A DNA stretch of 64,000 nucleotides from AR12 sp036265915 (GCA_036265915.1 DATAOC010000087.1:34832-98831), one strand, 5' to 3'; positions 1 through 9,116 are shown, numbered from the stretch's first letter. Translations and numbers: made by a program. The notes: generated from the sequence alone by a model not told the origin.

Positions 1-1
1 C

Positions 2-1186
2 GTCGGCGACTTCTCGCTCCAGAAGCTGCCCTCGAGCCTGGTCGCGGGCTCGCAGAGCTGGGTGCTGCTGGCCATCCCGACCTTCGTGTTCGCCGGCAAC
101 CTGATGGAGCGCTGCGGGATGTCGTACGCCCTGGTCGACCTGGCGCGCGCGCTCATCGGCTGGGTGCGCGGTGGCCTGGGCATGTCGGTAGTGCTCGCGG
201 AGTACTTCTTCTCCGGCATCTCCGGCTCGACGATCGCCGACGTCTCGGCCATCGGGTCCATGCTGACGCCGCCGATGCTCCGTGCGGGCTACAAGCCCGA
301 GCACGCCGTCTCGCTCGTCGCCTCCGCCAGCGCCATGGGCATCCTGGTCCCGCCCGCGATCTTCATGATCGTGCTCGGCCAGGTGACCGACACCTCCGTG
401 GTCGGCATCTTCCTCGGCGGCTTCCTGCCGGCCGCGGTGACGGCACTCTGCCTGATGGCCGTCGTGTTCGGCGTGGCGCATCGCCTTCAGTGGCCGAAGG
501 ACCGGCGCCCGACGTGGGCCAGCTTCGGCGCCGCGCTCCGCGGCTCGCTGGTGCCGCTCGTGGTGCCGATCGTCATCGTGCTCGGGTTCTACTTCGGCGT
601 GTTCACGGCGACGGAAGCGGGGGCGCTCGTCGCCGCCTATGCGGTCGCGGCGGCGCTGCTCTATTACCGCAACGTCTCGCTCCGCGAGATGGTGAAGCTC
701 GTGTACGAGAGCGCCCTGCTGACCGGCGCGGTGGTCTTCCTGCTCGCGGTCGCCAGCGTCTACCAGTTCCTGATGGGCATGCTCGGCGTGCCGGTGCTGC
801 TCGGCGCGATGCTGCGTCCGCTGGAGAGCACGCCGTGGCTGTTCCTGTTCGCGGTGTCGGTGATCGTCATCCTGTTCGGCATGGTGCTGGAGGGGTTGCC
901 GGCAGCGGTCGTCCTGGTGCCGGTCGTCTTCCCGATTGCCAAGCAGATCGGGATTCATCCGATCCACTTCAACATCGTGCTCACCGCCGCCGTCGGCATC
1001 GGCCTGTTCCTGCCGCCCATCGGCGTGGGGCTGCTCATGGCGCTGCGGTTCGCCAACATCACGGCCGGCCAGCACTTTCGTGCCTACTGGCCGTATCTGC
1101 TCTCGCTCGTGGTCGGGCTGCTGCTGCTCATCCTGTTTCCGGAGATCACGCTGCTGCTGCCGCGCCGCGCCGGCCTCGTGCGCTGA
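2..1186 (+). CDS. dctM: TRAP transporter large permease (DctM type), 5'-truncated
   Basis: Membrane subunit that carries the sodium-coupled flux in a tripartite TRAP transporter for an organic acid or similar solute. The reading frame is open from base 2, so the N-terminus and start lie outside the window; about 394 residues are present. Many hydrophobic helices are visible, with family motifs SGSTIADVSAIGSM near the start of the visible part, LVPPAIFMIVLGQ, FTATEAGA in the middle and LFLPPIGVGLLMALRF near the C-terminus. Its DctP and DctQ partners must be upstream. A second, complete TRAP set lies at 7618-10411. The subunit assignment is secure; the substrate is not known. Confidence 0.93.
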   Translation, partial: VGDFSLQKLPSSLVAGSQSWVLLAIPTFVFAGNLMERCGMSYALVDLARALIGWVRGGLGMSVVLAEYFFSGISGSTIADVSAIGSMLTPPMLRAGYKPEHAVSLVASASAMGILVPPAIFMIVLGQVTDTSVVGIFLGGFLPAAVTALCLMAVVFGVAHRLQWPKDRRPTWASFGAALRGSLVPLVVPIVIVLGFYFGVFTATEAGALVAAYAVAAALLYYRNVSLREMVKLVYESALLTGAVVFLLAVASVYQFLMGMLGVPVLLGAMLRPLESTPWLFLFAVSVIVILFGMVLEGLPAAVVLVPVVFPIAKQIGIHPIHFNIVLTAAVGIGLFLPPIGVGLLMALRFANITAGQHFRAYWPYLLSLVVGLLLLILFPEITLLLPRRAGLVR

Positions 1187-1193
1187 CCCGCGC

Positions 1194-1202
1194 TGCTATA
1201 CT
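1194..1202 (+). promoter_or_regulatory. Extended -10 promoter TGCTATACT
   Basis: TG-C-TATACT lies 37 nt before the binding-protein gene at 1240, directly after the stop of the TRAP permease. No good -35 box is seen, which fits an extended -10 promoter. The same 9-mer recurs at 7572-7580 before another binding-protein gene. Confidence 0.5.
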
Positions 1203-1239
1203 CCGGCGACGCGGCCGACTTTCCTTTCCGGAGGCGACG

Positions 1240-2778
1240 ATGATGGCGTTGCTGCTCGTCCTGATCCTGGCGCTGGCCGGGCCCGCCGCGGCACAGCCGC
1301 CGGGCACGCTCGTGGTCGGCCTGGTCGCCGAGCCGGTGAACCTCGATCCCGCCCAGGTGACCGATCTCAACTCGGCGCGCGTGGGTCGCCGCGTGGTGGA
1401 GACGCTCGTCACCTTCCCGGAGGAGAGCACCCAGCTCGTGCCCGGCCTGGCCGAGTCGTGGACGATCTCGAAGGACGGTCTGCAGTACACGTTCCGGCTG
1501 CGCCCGGGCGTGACGTTCCACGACGGCACCCCGCTCAACGCCCAGGCGGTGAAGTTCTCCATCGAGCGCCAGATCAATCCCGACCATCCCGCGTACAAGC
1601 TCGGCAAGTATCCGTTCGCGAACTTCTTCTTCGGCAACGTCAAGGCCGTGGAAGCCCTGAGCGACGAGCGCGTGGCCTTCTTGCTGAAGGAGCCGCGCGC
1701 GTCGTTCCTCGCCATCCTCACCGCCGGCGCGGCCTCCATCGTGAGCCCCACCGCCGTGATGAAGGCGGGTCCCGACTTCCCGCTGCATCCGGTGGGCACC
1801 GGACCGTTCAAGTTCGTGTCGTGGGACCGCGGCCAGCGCGTCGTCCTCGAGAAGAACCCGGCGTACTGGAAGTTTCCGGTGAAGCTCGACCGCGTCATCT
1901 ACCGGCCCATCGTGGAGGACCAGGCGCGCCTCACCGAGCTGCTCACCGGCAGCCTCGACCTCATCGTCGGCGTCCCGCCCGACTACGTGGGTCAGCTCGA
2001 GAGCGGCGGCAAGGTCGCCGTCCTCAAGCAGACCGGCGCGCACGTCTGGTACCTGGGCATCAACAACCAGAAGAAGCCGTTCGACGACAAGCGCGTGCGA
2101 CAGGCGCTCAACTACGCCGTCGACAAGGAGGCCATCGTCCGCGACGTGCTGAAGGGCACCGGCGCGCCGTCGCGCGGTCCCGTGCTGCCGAGCACCTGGG
2201 CCGCCGATCCCGCCCTCAAGGCGTATCCGCATGACCCCGAGCGGGCGAAGAAGCTGCTGGCCGAGGCGGGATATCCGAACGGCTTCGCGACCACGCTGTG
2301 GGTGCCCGAGTCGGGCTCGGGCATGCAGTCACCGGTGGCGATGTCGACGGTGATGCAGTCGAATCTCAAGGCCGTCGGCGTCAACGTGACGCTGCAGACC
2401 ATGGAGTGGGGCGCGTTTCTCGCCAAGCTGCGCAGCAAGGAGCAGGAGCTGTTCGCGCTGTCGTGGATGGCGGGCACGGAGGATCCGGACATGGTCCTCT
2501 ACCCGCTGCTCCACTCCAGCCAGTGGACGCCGAACGGCCCGAACCGCGCCCTGTACAAGAACGCGCGGTTCGACGACCTGCTCCAGCAGGCTCGGCTCAC
2601 CACCGACCAGGGACGTCGCGCATCCTTATATAAGGAGGCGCAGCGGATCCTGGTCGACGATGCCCCGTGGATCTTCGTGGACCACGAGATCCAGATCGCC
2701 GCGCTGGCCCGGCGCGTCCAGGGCTTCAGGCTGCACCCGAGCTTCGACCTCCGGGTGGAAACCATCTCCGTGAAGTAA
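1240..2778 (+). CDS. ABC transporter substrate-binding protein, peptide/nickel family (SBP family 5)
   Basis: Periplasmic receptor that delivers a peptide-like or other small ligand to a DppBC-type permease. It has 512 residues, the usual size. Residues 1-17 form a signal peptide ending in AAA-Q. Family marks are EPVNLDPAQ near residue 30, GLAESWTISKDGLQYTFRLR, GVTFHDGTPL, GTGPFKF and VRQALNYAVDK. Tandem ATGs occur at 1240 and 1243; GGAGG at 1230-1234 fits either. The matching type of permease genes is at 5793-7563, separated by three unrelated genes, and no ATPase gene is near. The ligand is unknown. Confidence 0.92.
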   Translation: MMALLLVLILALAGPAAAQPPGTLVVGLVAEPVNLDPAQVTDLNSARVGRRVVETLVTFPEESTQLVPGLAESWTISKDGLQYTFRLRPGVTFHDGTPLNAQAVKFSIERQINPDHPAYKLGKYPFANFFFGNVKAVEALSDERVAFLLKEPRASFLAILTAGAASIVSPTAVMKAGPDFPLHPVGTGPFKFVSWDRGQRVVLEKNPAYWKFPVKLDRVIYRPIVEDQARLTELLTGSLDLIVGVPPDYVGQLESGGKVAVLKQTGAHVWYLGINNQKKPFDDKRVRQALNYAVDKEAIVRDVLKGTGAPSRGPVLPSTWAADPALKAYPHDPERAKKLLAEAGYPNGFATTLWVPESGSGMQSPVAMSTVMQSNLKAVGVNVTLQTMEWGAFLAKLRSKEQELFALSWMAGTEDPDMVLYPLLHSSQWTPNGPNRALYKNARFDDLLQQARLTTDQGRRASLYKEAQRILVDDAPWIFVDHEIQIAALARRVQGFRLHPSFDLRVETISVK

Positions 2779-2804
2779 GCATCCCAGCCCCGAGGAGGAC
2801 GATC

Positions 2805-4088
2805 ATGAGACACCTCTGGCTCGGCCTGACCATTCTCGGATGGCTGGCTGCCGCTCCGGCCGCCGCCGACGAGACGTGCCAGTCGCCGTTCATCCCGAAG
2901 ATCACCGGCCAGGAAGACTTCATCTACGTGTGGACGCTCGGCGTCCCGGGCGTGGCCGACGGCAATGACAGCCTGGTCACCGTCGACACGAATCCGAAGT
3001 CGGCCACCTATGGCAAGATCATCCACCGCGCGCCGGTGCCCGGACGCCACGAGGCGCACCACGCCGGGTTCACCGATGATCGGCGGCAGCTGTGGGCAGG
3101 CGGCCTGGACACGAGCCAGATCTTCATCTTCGACGTCGCCGCCGATCCGGCCAAGCCGAAGCTGGTGAAGACGCTCAAGACGTTCGAGAAGGACACGGGC
3201 GGTCTCGTCGGCCCGCACACGTTCTATCCCCTGCCCGGCCGCATGCTCATCACGGCGCTCTCCAACAACAAGGATTTCGGCGGCCGCACCGGCATGGCGG
3301 AGTACACGAACGACGGCAAGTTCATCCGCACCATCTGGATGCCGGCCGAGGCGCCGTACGGCTACGACGTGCGCGTGAACGTCAACCTGAACCGGATGCT
3401 GACCTCCTCGTTCGCCGGCAAGAAGAATTACATGCGCAACATCGGCGAGCTCCTCAAGGACGCCGACGCCATGAAGCAGTTCGGCGACTCGGTCGTCGTC
3501 TGGGACTTCCACGCGCGGAAGCCGCTGCAGATCCTGCGGGTGCCGGGCGCGCCGCTCGAGCTGCGCTGGGCACTCCAGCCCAACCACCACTACGCGTTCA
3601 CCGCGACGGCGCTGACCGGCCAGCTCGTGCTGATCCACCGTCAGGACGACGGCACCTGGGCCACCAAAAACGTGGCCGAGATCGGCAACACGATTCCGGT
3701 CGACATCAGCATCGCGCCCGACGACAGCAAGGTCTACGTGAACTCGTACGGTGACGGCGTCCTTCGCGTCTACGACGTGTCCAATCCGTTCGAGGCCAAG
3801 CTGATCCACCAGGTGAAGCTCGGCGAGCAGGCGAACATGGTGTCGACGTCGTGGGACGGCCAGCGCGTGTACTCCACGAGCTCGCTGCTGTCGAACTGGG
3901 ACAAGCCGGGCGACCACTGGCTGAAGGGCTTCGCGTGGGAAGGCGGCCAGCTGGTGGAGAAGTTCACCACCGACTTCAGCGGCGTCGGCCGCGCTCACAT
4001 CATGAACTTCGGCGCGCGCTCCTTCGGCCCGCGTGCCGAGCGCGCGCCCGTCGATCGCCTGGCGCGCCGGCCCGCCGACACGCGATGA
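2805..4088 (+). CDS. mtoX: Methanethiol oxidase / selenium-binding protein SBP56 family
   Basis: Family of periplasmic copper-dependent enzymes (bacterial MtoX, human SELENBP1) that oxidise methanethiol to formaldehyde, H2S and H2O2. The 427-residue product has a signal peptide (about residues 1-20, ending AAAPAAA) and then runs through the beta-propeller family with HEAHHAGFT, LWAGGLDTSQIFIFD, GPHTFYPLPG, MAEYTNDGKFIRTIW, YGYDVRVN and VVVWDFHARKPLQ. The start at 2805 is chosen for GAGGAG at 2792-2797. The stop overlaps the next start (ATGA) and that neighbour is a SCO1/SenC copper chaperone, as in characterised mtoX loci. A MauG gene, also common there, is absent. Selenium-binding in a non-MTO role remains possible. 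Confidence 0.87.
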   Translation: MRHLWLGLTILGWLAAAPAAADETCQSPFIPKITGQEDFIYVWTLGVPGVADGNDSLVTVDTNPKSATYGKIIHRAPVPGRHEAHHAGFTDDRRQLWAGGLDTSQIFIFDVAADPAKPKLVKTLKTFEKDTGGLVGPHTFYPLPGRMLITALSNNKDFGGRTGMAEYTNDGKFIRTIWMPAEAPYGYDVRVNVNLNRMLTSSFAGKKNYMRNIGELLKDADAMKQFGDSVVVWDFHARKPLQILRVPGAPLELRWALQPNHHYAFTATALTGQLVLIHRQDDGTWATKNVAEIGNTIPVDISIAPDDSKVYVNSYGDGVLRVYDVSNPFEAKLIHQVKLGEQANMVSTSWDGQRVYSTSSLLSNWDKPGDHWLKGFAWEGGQLVEKFTTDFSGVGRAHIMNFGARSFGPRAERAPVDRLARRPADTR

Positions 4089-4786
4089 GCGGGGGGCGGG
4101 GCGGGCGGCTCCTGCCGCTCGCTCTGCTGTACGTGTGCGCCGCCGTCGGCCCGGTGGCCGCCCACGACGCCCCCGTCGTCGAGGACGAGTTCCTCAAGGG
4201 GGCGTTCGCGCCGAGCTTCGTCCCGCCCGCGCCCGGCACCTACGAGCTGCCCGTCCTCGGGACCGTGCCCGCGCTCGCGCTGCGCGACGCCGACGGCCGG
4301 ACGATCAGCACCGCGTCGCTCATGCGCGGGAAGGTCGGCATCGTGAGCTTCGTCTACACGGCGTGCGCCGACCGGCTCGGTTGCCCGCTCGCGAGCGCGG
4401 CGCTCCGACGCGTCCAGGAACGGGTGCGCGCGGAAGGACTCGAGGGGCACGTGATGCTGCTCACGATCAGCTTCGACGTCGCCCGCGACACGCCGGCGCA
4501 GCTGGCGCGGTACGCGCGCGCTCATGACGCCGATCCGGCGATGTGGCGCTTCCTGGCGGCGCCGTCACCGCGCGTGCTCGACGCCATGCTGCGCGCGTAC
4601 GGCCAGGACCGCACCCCGGAATACGACGCGCACGGCCGGTTCACGGGCCGCTACCGGCACGTGCTGAAGGTCTTCCTGGTCGACACCGCCGGTCGCCTTC
4701 GCAACGTCTACAGCACTGGCTTCCTCGTGCCGGAGCTGATCGTGAACGACGTCAGGACGGTCCTCCGACCGGCGCGACGAGATTGA
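4085..4786 (+). CDS. SCO1/SenC-type copper chaperone
   Basis: Thioredoxin-fold periplasmic protein expected to load copper into the SBP56 enzyme encoded just upstream; the two genes overlap by 4 nt and must be co-translated. It is 233 residues long with a signal peptide (about 1-25, ending VAAH). The fold is shown by GKVGIVSFVYTACA, TISFDVARDTPAQLARYA and RHVLKVFLVDTAGRLR. The histidine ligand of SCO proteins is present in YRHVLKVF. The cysteine pair is spaced C-x5-C (CADRLGC) instead of the classical C-x3-C. The gene runs 35 bases into the convergent dehydrogenase gene. Confidence 0.85.
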   Translation: MSGGRGGRLLPLALLYVCAAVGPVAAHDAPVVEDEFLKGAFAPSFVPPAPGTYELPVLGTVPALALRDADGRTISTASLMRGKVGIVSFVYTACADRLGCPLASAALRRVQERVRAEGLEGHVMLLTISFDVARDTPAQLARYARAHDADPAMWRFLAAPSPRVLDAMLRAYGQDRTPEYDAHGRFTGRYRHVLKVFLVDTAGRLRNVYSTGFLVPELIVNDVRTVLRPARRD

Positions 4787-5732
4787 CCGGCGGCTCACCG
4801 CGCGCGACGCGCGCCACGTTGGCGGCGATGAGCGCCGCCCGCGCCTGCAGCATGCCCTCGGTCCAGCCCGAGACGTGCGGGGTCATCAAAACGTTCGGCA
4901 GCTCGTGGAACGCCCGCCGTCCCGGGAAGGTCGGCCCGGGCGCCGTCGGATACCGGTACCAGACGTCGAGCGCGGCGCCCGCGATCGTCCGCGCCGCGAG
5001 CGCGGCGTAGAGCGCGGCCTCGTCGACGACCTCCGCGCGCGCCACGTTGACCAGCAGCGCAGTGCGCTTCATCAGCGCCAGCTCGCGCGCGCCGAGGAGC
5101 CCGCGCGTCCGGGCGTCGAGCGGCAGGGTGACGACAAGATAGTCCGCGGCGGCGAGGACGGCGGGGAGCGCGTCGGGGCCGAAGAGCTCGACGATGCCAT
5201 CCCGCTCGGCCAGGTTGCGCCGGATGGCGAGCACGGACATGTCGAACGCGCGCGCCCGGCGCGCCAGCTCGCGACCGATGCGGCCATAGCCGAGGATGCC
5301 GAGCGTCTTGCCGGCGAGCTCCGGCCACACGGGCGGCGCCGGCGCGCCGACCGCCCACTGGCTCAGCCACTCACCGCGGTGGAGCGCCTCATCCAGGCGG
5401 CCCAGGTCGCGCGTCCACGCCAGCATGACGCCCATGACGTACTCGGCGATGCCGACCTCGTGGCCATAGGCGTTGGCGAGCCAGGCGCCGGCCGGGATCG
5501 CCGCCCGGTCGATGCGGTCCAGCCCCGCGCCCGGCACCTGGACGAGCCGCAGACGGCGCGCGGCGGCGCCCATCTCGCGCGTGAAGCCGAGCGTGATCAG
5601 CACGTCGAGGTCGCCGAGCTTGGCCACGATGCCCGTCTCGTCGGCGACGACGACATCGCACGCGATCGACAGGTGGCTCTGCACGCGCTCGACCAGGCTC
5701 GACGCAAAGGTGCCCGCGAAGCCGATCCGCAT
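4752..5732 (-). CDS. D-2-hydroxyacid dehydrogenase (NAD-dependent)
   Basis: Cytoplasmic oxidoreductase interconverting a 2-keto acid and a D-2-hydroxy acid. With the start at 5732 (MRIGFAG) the product has 326 residues, normal for the family. The Rossmann motif GYGRIGRELARRA lies near residue 145, the catalytic Arg is in LVNVARAEVVDE and the catalytic His in TPHVSGWTEG near the C-terminus. A longer start at 5768 adds only a basic 12-residue tail. Its last 35 bases overlap the SCO gene end-to-end, and its start is back-to-back with the permease gene at 5793. The substrate cannot be told. Confidence 0.9.
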   Translation of the reverse strand: MRIGFAGTFASSLVERVQSHLSIACDVVVADETGIVAKLGDLDVLITLGFTREMGAAARRLRLVQVPGAGLDRIDRAAIPAGAWLANAYGHEVGIAEYVMGVMLAWTRDLGRLDEALHRGEWLSQWAVGAPAPPVWPELAGKTLGILGYGRIGRELARRARAFDMSVLAIRRNLAERDGIVELFGPDALPAVLAAADYLVVTLPLDARTRGLLGARELALMKRTALLVNVARAEVVDEAALYAALAARTIAGAALDVWYRYPTAPGPTFPGRRAFHELPNVLMTPHVSGWTEGMLQARAALIAANVARVARGEPPVNLVAPVGGPS

Positions 5733-5780
5733 GCGTGTCACTGTGCACCGCCGGCGGGACCGGCGCAATTACCTCGCGGG

Positions 5781-5786
5781 TAAGAT
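5781..5786 (+). promoter_or_regulatory. -10 box TAAGAT giving a leaderless start
   Basis: TAAGAT is followed by six bases and then the GTG at 5793, so transcription should begin at the start codon itself. No Shine-Dalgarno sequence is visible. Confidence 0.4.
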
Positions 5787-5792
5787 GCTCGC

Positions 5793-6743
5793 GTGAGACG
5801 CTACCTCGCACGCCGGCTACTGCTCGCCGTGCCCGTCCTCGTCGGCGTCTCGGTCGTCGTCTTCATGGTCCTCCACCTGTCTCCCGGCGATCCCGCCGAG
5901 ATCATGCTCGGCTCGGCGGCGACCAGCGAGGACCTGGCTCGGCTGCGCGCCGACCTGGGCCTCACGCAGCCGCTGCCCGTCCAGTACGTCCGCTGGATCG
6001 GGCACGTCGCGCGCGGCGACCTGGGGCGCTCGCTGTGGATGCGCCGGGCCGTCTTGCCCGACGTGCTGGAGCGATTCCGCGCCACGCTGCTCCTGACCGG
6101 CACGGCCCTGGTGATCTCCACCACCGGCGGCGTGCTGCTCGGCGTGCTGGCAGCCAGCCGGCCACACTCGTGGCTCGACCGGCTCAGCGCCGTCGCCTCG
6201 CTCTTCGGCGCCAGCATGCCCGTCTTCTGGCTCGGCATCGTGCTGATGGTGATCTTTTCCCTTCAGCTCGGCTGGCTGCCCGCGTCCGGCATGTGGGCGC
6301 CGTACGGCGGCGGCGACGCGCGCGATCTGCTCGCGCACCTGGCGCTGCCGGCGGTCACGCTGGCGGCTGCGTCGGTGACGATCATCGCGCGGCTCACGCG
6401 AAGCACGATGCTCGAGGTGCTCGGCCAGGACTACATCCGCACCGCGCGCGCCAAGGGACTCGTCGAGCGGCTGGTGATCGCGCGCCACGGTCTTCGCAAC
6501 GCGCTCATCCCGATCGTGACCGTCGTCGGTGTCCAGGCCGGCTACCTGCTCGGCGGCGCGGTGCTGACGGAGGCGGTGTTCGCCTGGCCGGGGGTCGGCA
6601 CGCTGATGGTCCAGGGCATCCTCGCCCGCGACTTCCCGCTCGTGCAGGGCTGCGTGCTCGTCATCGCGGTGTCGTTCGTGCTCGTCAACCTCGCCGTGGA
6701 CCTGCTCTACGCGTGGATCGACCCGCGCATCCGCTATGAGTAG
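5793..6743 (+). CDS. ABC transporter permease, DppB/OppB type
   Basis: First transmembrane subunit of a peptide-type ABC importer, 316 residues. The N-terminal helix (RRLLLAVPVLVGVSVVVFM) is followed by the family signature LSPGDPAE. Later come LDRLSAVASLFGASMPVFWL, TRSTMLEVLGQDYIRTARAKG (the EAA loop that contacts the ATPase) and LRNALIPIVTVVG. The start is GTG at 5793, probably leaderless. It overlaps the DppC gene by 8 nt. The peptide-type binding protein at 1240-2778 is a plausible partner, and ATPases must be elsewhere. Confidence 0.93.
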   Translation: MRRYLARRLLLAVPVLVGVSVVVFMVLHLSPGDPAEIMLGSAATSEDLARLRADLGLTQPLPVQYVRWIGHVARGDLGRSLWMRRAVLPDVLERFRATLLLTGTALVISTTGGVLLGVLAASRPHSWLDRLSAVASLFGASMPVFWLGIVLMVIFSLQLGWLPASGMWAPYGGGDARDLLAHLALPAVTLAAASVTIIARLTRSTMLEVLGQDYIRTARAKGLVERLVIARHGLRNALIPIVTVVGVQAGYLLGGAVLTEAVFAWPGVGTLMVQGILARDFPLVQGCVLVIAVSFVLVNLAVDLLYAWIDPRIRYE

Positions 6744-7563
6744 GCGGCTGCGCCGCTACCCGCTCGCGGTCGCCGGCGCGCTGGTGCTGATCGCCATCGT
6801 GGGCACCGCCGCGCTCGCGCCGCACCTGCCGCTGACCGATCCCGACGCCGTCGACACGCGGAGCCGGCTGCGGCCGCCGCTCACGCCCGGGCATCTGCTC
6901 GGCACCGACGAGTTCGGCCGTGATCTCGTCTCACGCCTGGTGTGGGGCGCGCGCGTGTCGTTGCTGGCCGGCGTCGCCACCGCCGCCGCCGCCATGCTGC
7001 TCGGGGTCGTGCTCGGCGTGGTCGGCGGCTACTACACGGGCGTCGTCGAGACGGTGATCATGCGCGCCACCGACGTGCTCATGGCGTTCCCCTACATCCT
7101 CCTGGCGATCGCCATCGTGGCCGGGCTGGGGCCCGGACTGCGCAACGCGATGCTGGCCATCGCCGTCGTCGGCTTTCCCCTCTACACGCGGCTCGTGCGC
7201 GGCGTCGTGCTGTCGGTCAAGCAGCTGGAGTTCGTGGAGGCGGCGCGCGCGCTCGGCAGCAGCGACGCGACCATCCTCCGGCGTCACGTGCTGCCGCAGT
7301 TCGTGTCGCCGGTGCTCGTCACCTTCAGCCTCGACATCGGCGCCAAGATCCTGGCCACGGCCGGGCTGTCCTTCCTCGGGCTCGGCACGCAGCCGCCGAC
7401 GGCAGACTGGGGCAGCATGCTGGCTACCGGCCGCCAGTTCGTGGTGCTCAGCCCGCACGTCGTCCTGCTGCCCGGGGTGGCCATCTTCGTCGTCGTGTTC
7501 TCGGTGAACCTCGTCGGCGACGCCCTGCGCGACGTGCTCGACCCGCGGACGTACGCCGGCTGA
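6736..7563 (+). CDS. ABC transporter permease, DppC/OppC type
   Basis: Second transmembrane subunit of the importer begun at 5793; 275 residues. It shows the DppC signature HLLGTDEFGRDLVSRLVWGA after the first helix, MRATDVLMAFPYILLAIAI, the EAA loop QLEFVEAARALGSSD and ATAGLSFLGLGTQPPTADWG. The ATG overlaps the end of the DppB gene, so both are translated together. It is followed at once by a new transcription unit for a TRAP system (promoter 7572-7580). Confidence 0.93.
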   Translation: MSRRLRRYPLAVAGALVLIAIVGTAALAPHLPLTDPDAVDTRSRLRPPLTPGHLLGTDEFGRDLVSRLVWGARVSLLAGVATAAAAMLLGVVLGVVGGYYTGVVETVIMRATDVLMAFPYILLAIAIVAGLGPGLRNAMLAIAVVGFPLYTRLVRGVVLSVKQLEFVEAARALGSSDATILRRHVLPQFVSPVLVTFSLDIGAKILATAGLSFLGLGTQPPTADWGSMLATGRQFVVLSPHVVLLPGVAIFVVVFSVNLVGDALRDVLDPRTYAG

Positions 7564-7571
7564 GCGCCGCC

Positions 7572-7580
7572 TGCTATACT
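7572..7580 (+). promoter_or_regulatory. Extended -10 promoter TGCTATACT for dctPQM
   Basis: This is the same 9-mer as at 1194-1202, again followed by CCG(C/G)CG, placed 37 nt before the dctP start. It begins 8 bases after the stop of the preceding permease. Confidence 0.5.
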
Positions 7581-7617
7581 CCGCCGCACCGATCCAGATT
7601 CTCGCCGGGGAGGCATC

Positions 7618-8646
7618 ATGTCCAAGCCGAAGCACGCGCTGCTCGCGGCGGTGCTGACCGCGCTGCTCGCCGCGGCGTCCAGCGCGCACGCGCAGACGAC
7701 GCTCACGATGTCGTCGTGGGTCTCACCGCAACACCATCTCACGAGCACGGTGCTCCAGGGCTGGGCGTCCGAGGTCGAGAAGGCCACGAGCGGCCGCGTG
7801 AAGCTGCAGATGCTGCCCAAGCATCCCTCCGCGCCGCCTGGCACCTTCGATGCCGTGCGCGACGGACTCGTCGACGTGTCGTTCGTGACCGCCAGCTACA
7901 CGCCGGCGCGCCACGTGCTGCCGCTCATGCCGGAGCTGCCCGGCAGCGGCGAGACGGCGCTGATCAACTCGGTGGCGTACTCGCGGATCTACTGGAAGCA
8001 CTTCCACCAGGTCGGCGAGTACAAGGGGGTCAAGCTGCTCGGCGTCTTCACCCACGGCCCCGGTCACATGTTCACCAAGAGGCCGGTGGCGGGCATCGCC
8101 GACGTGCAGGGGATGAAGATTCGCACGGGCGGCGGCATCGCCGAGGCCGTGGCCAAGGCGCTCGGCGCCTCCGCGTTCGTGAAGCCGGCGCCGGAGTCCT
8201 ACGAGCTGCTCAGCTCGGGCGTGGCCGACGGCGTCTTCTTTCCCCTCGAGTCGATCATCTCCTTCAAGCTCGAGACGGTGCTGGAGCAGGCCACGCTGTT
8301 TCCGGGCGGCATGTACAGCTCCGCCTTCGGCTTCTTCATGAACGAGGACAAGTGGAACAAGCTGCCGAAGCAGGATCAGGAGGCGATCGAGAAGGTCTCC
8401 GGTGAGCACCTCGCGCGCCTGGCCGGCAAGTCGTGGGACGACGCCGATCAGAAGGGCATGGAGGCGCTGAAGAAGTCCGGCGTGAAGATCGTCACCGCGA
8501 ACCCCGAGTTCGTGGCCGAGGTGCGCAAGCGGTCGGCGCCGATCGTGGACGACTGGATCAAGAAGGCGAGCGCCAAGGGCGTGGACGGCGCCAGGGTGCT
8601 GGCGGAGTTCCGTGAGGAGCTGAAGAAGGTCGCCGCCGGCAAGTGA
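7618..8646 (+). CDS. dctP: TRAP transporter substrate-binding protein DctP
   Basis: Periplasmic receptor of a TRAP transporter, 342 residues. The signal peptide spans about residues 1-25 (ends SSAHA-Q). The mature part opens with TLTMSSWVSPQHH, and the family core is visible in FTHGPGHMFTKRPVAG, DVQGMKIRTGGGIAEAVAKA and ESYELLSSGVADGVFFPLES. A GGGGAGG Shine-Dalgarno sequence precedes the ATG. It is the first gene of a dctP-dctQ-dctM operon with 4-nt stop/start overlaps. The ligand is unknown; the lack of an obvious carboxylate-binding arginine motif keeps the choice open. Confidence 0.93.
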   Translation: MSKPKHALLAAVLTALLAAASSAHAQTTLTMSSWVSPQHHLTSTVLQGWASEVEKATSGRVKLQMLPKHPSAPPGTFDAVRDGLVDVSFVTASYTPARHVLPLMPELPGSGETALINSVAYSRIYWKHFHQVGEYKGVKLLGVFTHGPGHMFTKRPVAGIADVQGMKIRTGGGIAEAVAKALGASAFVKPAPESYELLSSGVADGVFFPLESIISFKLETVLEQATLFPGGMYSSAFGFFMNEDKWNKLPKQDQEAIEKVSGEHLARLAGKSWDDADQKGMEALKKSGVKIVTANPEFVAEVRKRSAPIVDDWIKKASAKGVDGARVLAEFREELKKVAAGK

Positions 8647-9116
8647 GCGTGCCCCAGGCGCGGTGGAAGCGGCGCGTCGAGTCGCTCCTCGGCGTCGCCG
8701 CCTCCGCGATCCTGCTCGCGATGATGCTCCTCACCACGGTCGACGTGGTCGCCCGGTATCTCTTCAACCGGCCGCTGCGCGGCGCCTTCGAGGTGACCGA
8801 GCTCATGCTGCTCGTCCTCATCTTCGCCGGGCTGCCGCTCGTGTCGTTCACGGGCGAGCACGCGGTGATGGACTTCATCGACCGCCTCCTCGGCCGGCGC
8901 TCGCTGCGCGCGCTCGAGGGCGGCGTGGAGTTCGTGAACGCGGGGCTGATGTTCCTGCTCGCCTGGCTGACCTGGCTCAAGGCCGATCGCATTCGCGCGT
9001 ACGGCGACGCCACCGACGTGCTGCGCATCCTGTACGGCCCGTTCGTGTACTTCATGGCGCTGGCGCTCGCGCTGGCCGGCGTCATCCATCTCTACAAGAT
9101 GGTGGAGCGCCGGTGA
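8643..9116 (+). CDS. dctQ: TRAP transporter small permease DctQ
   Basis: Small membrane subunit linking DctP and DctM, 157 residues with four hydrophobic helices. The helices are at about 10-35, 45-65, 85-105 and 120-150. The family pattern DVVARYLFNRPLRGAFEVTE is present between helices 1 and 2, followed by SFTGEHAVMDFI. It starts with GTG inside the dctP stop (GTGA) and ends inside the dctM start in the same way. Confidence 0.92.
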   Translation: MSVPQARWKRRVESLLGVAASAILLAMMLLTTVDVVARYLFNRPLRGAFEVTELMLLVLIFAGLPLVSFTGEHAVMDFIDRLLGRRSLRALEGGVEFVNAGLMFLLAWLTWLKADRIRAYGDATDVLRILYGPFVYFMALALALAGVIHLYKMVERR

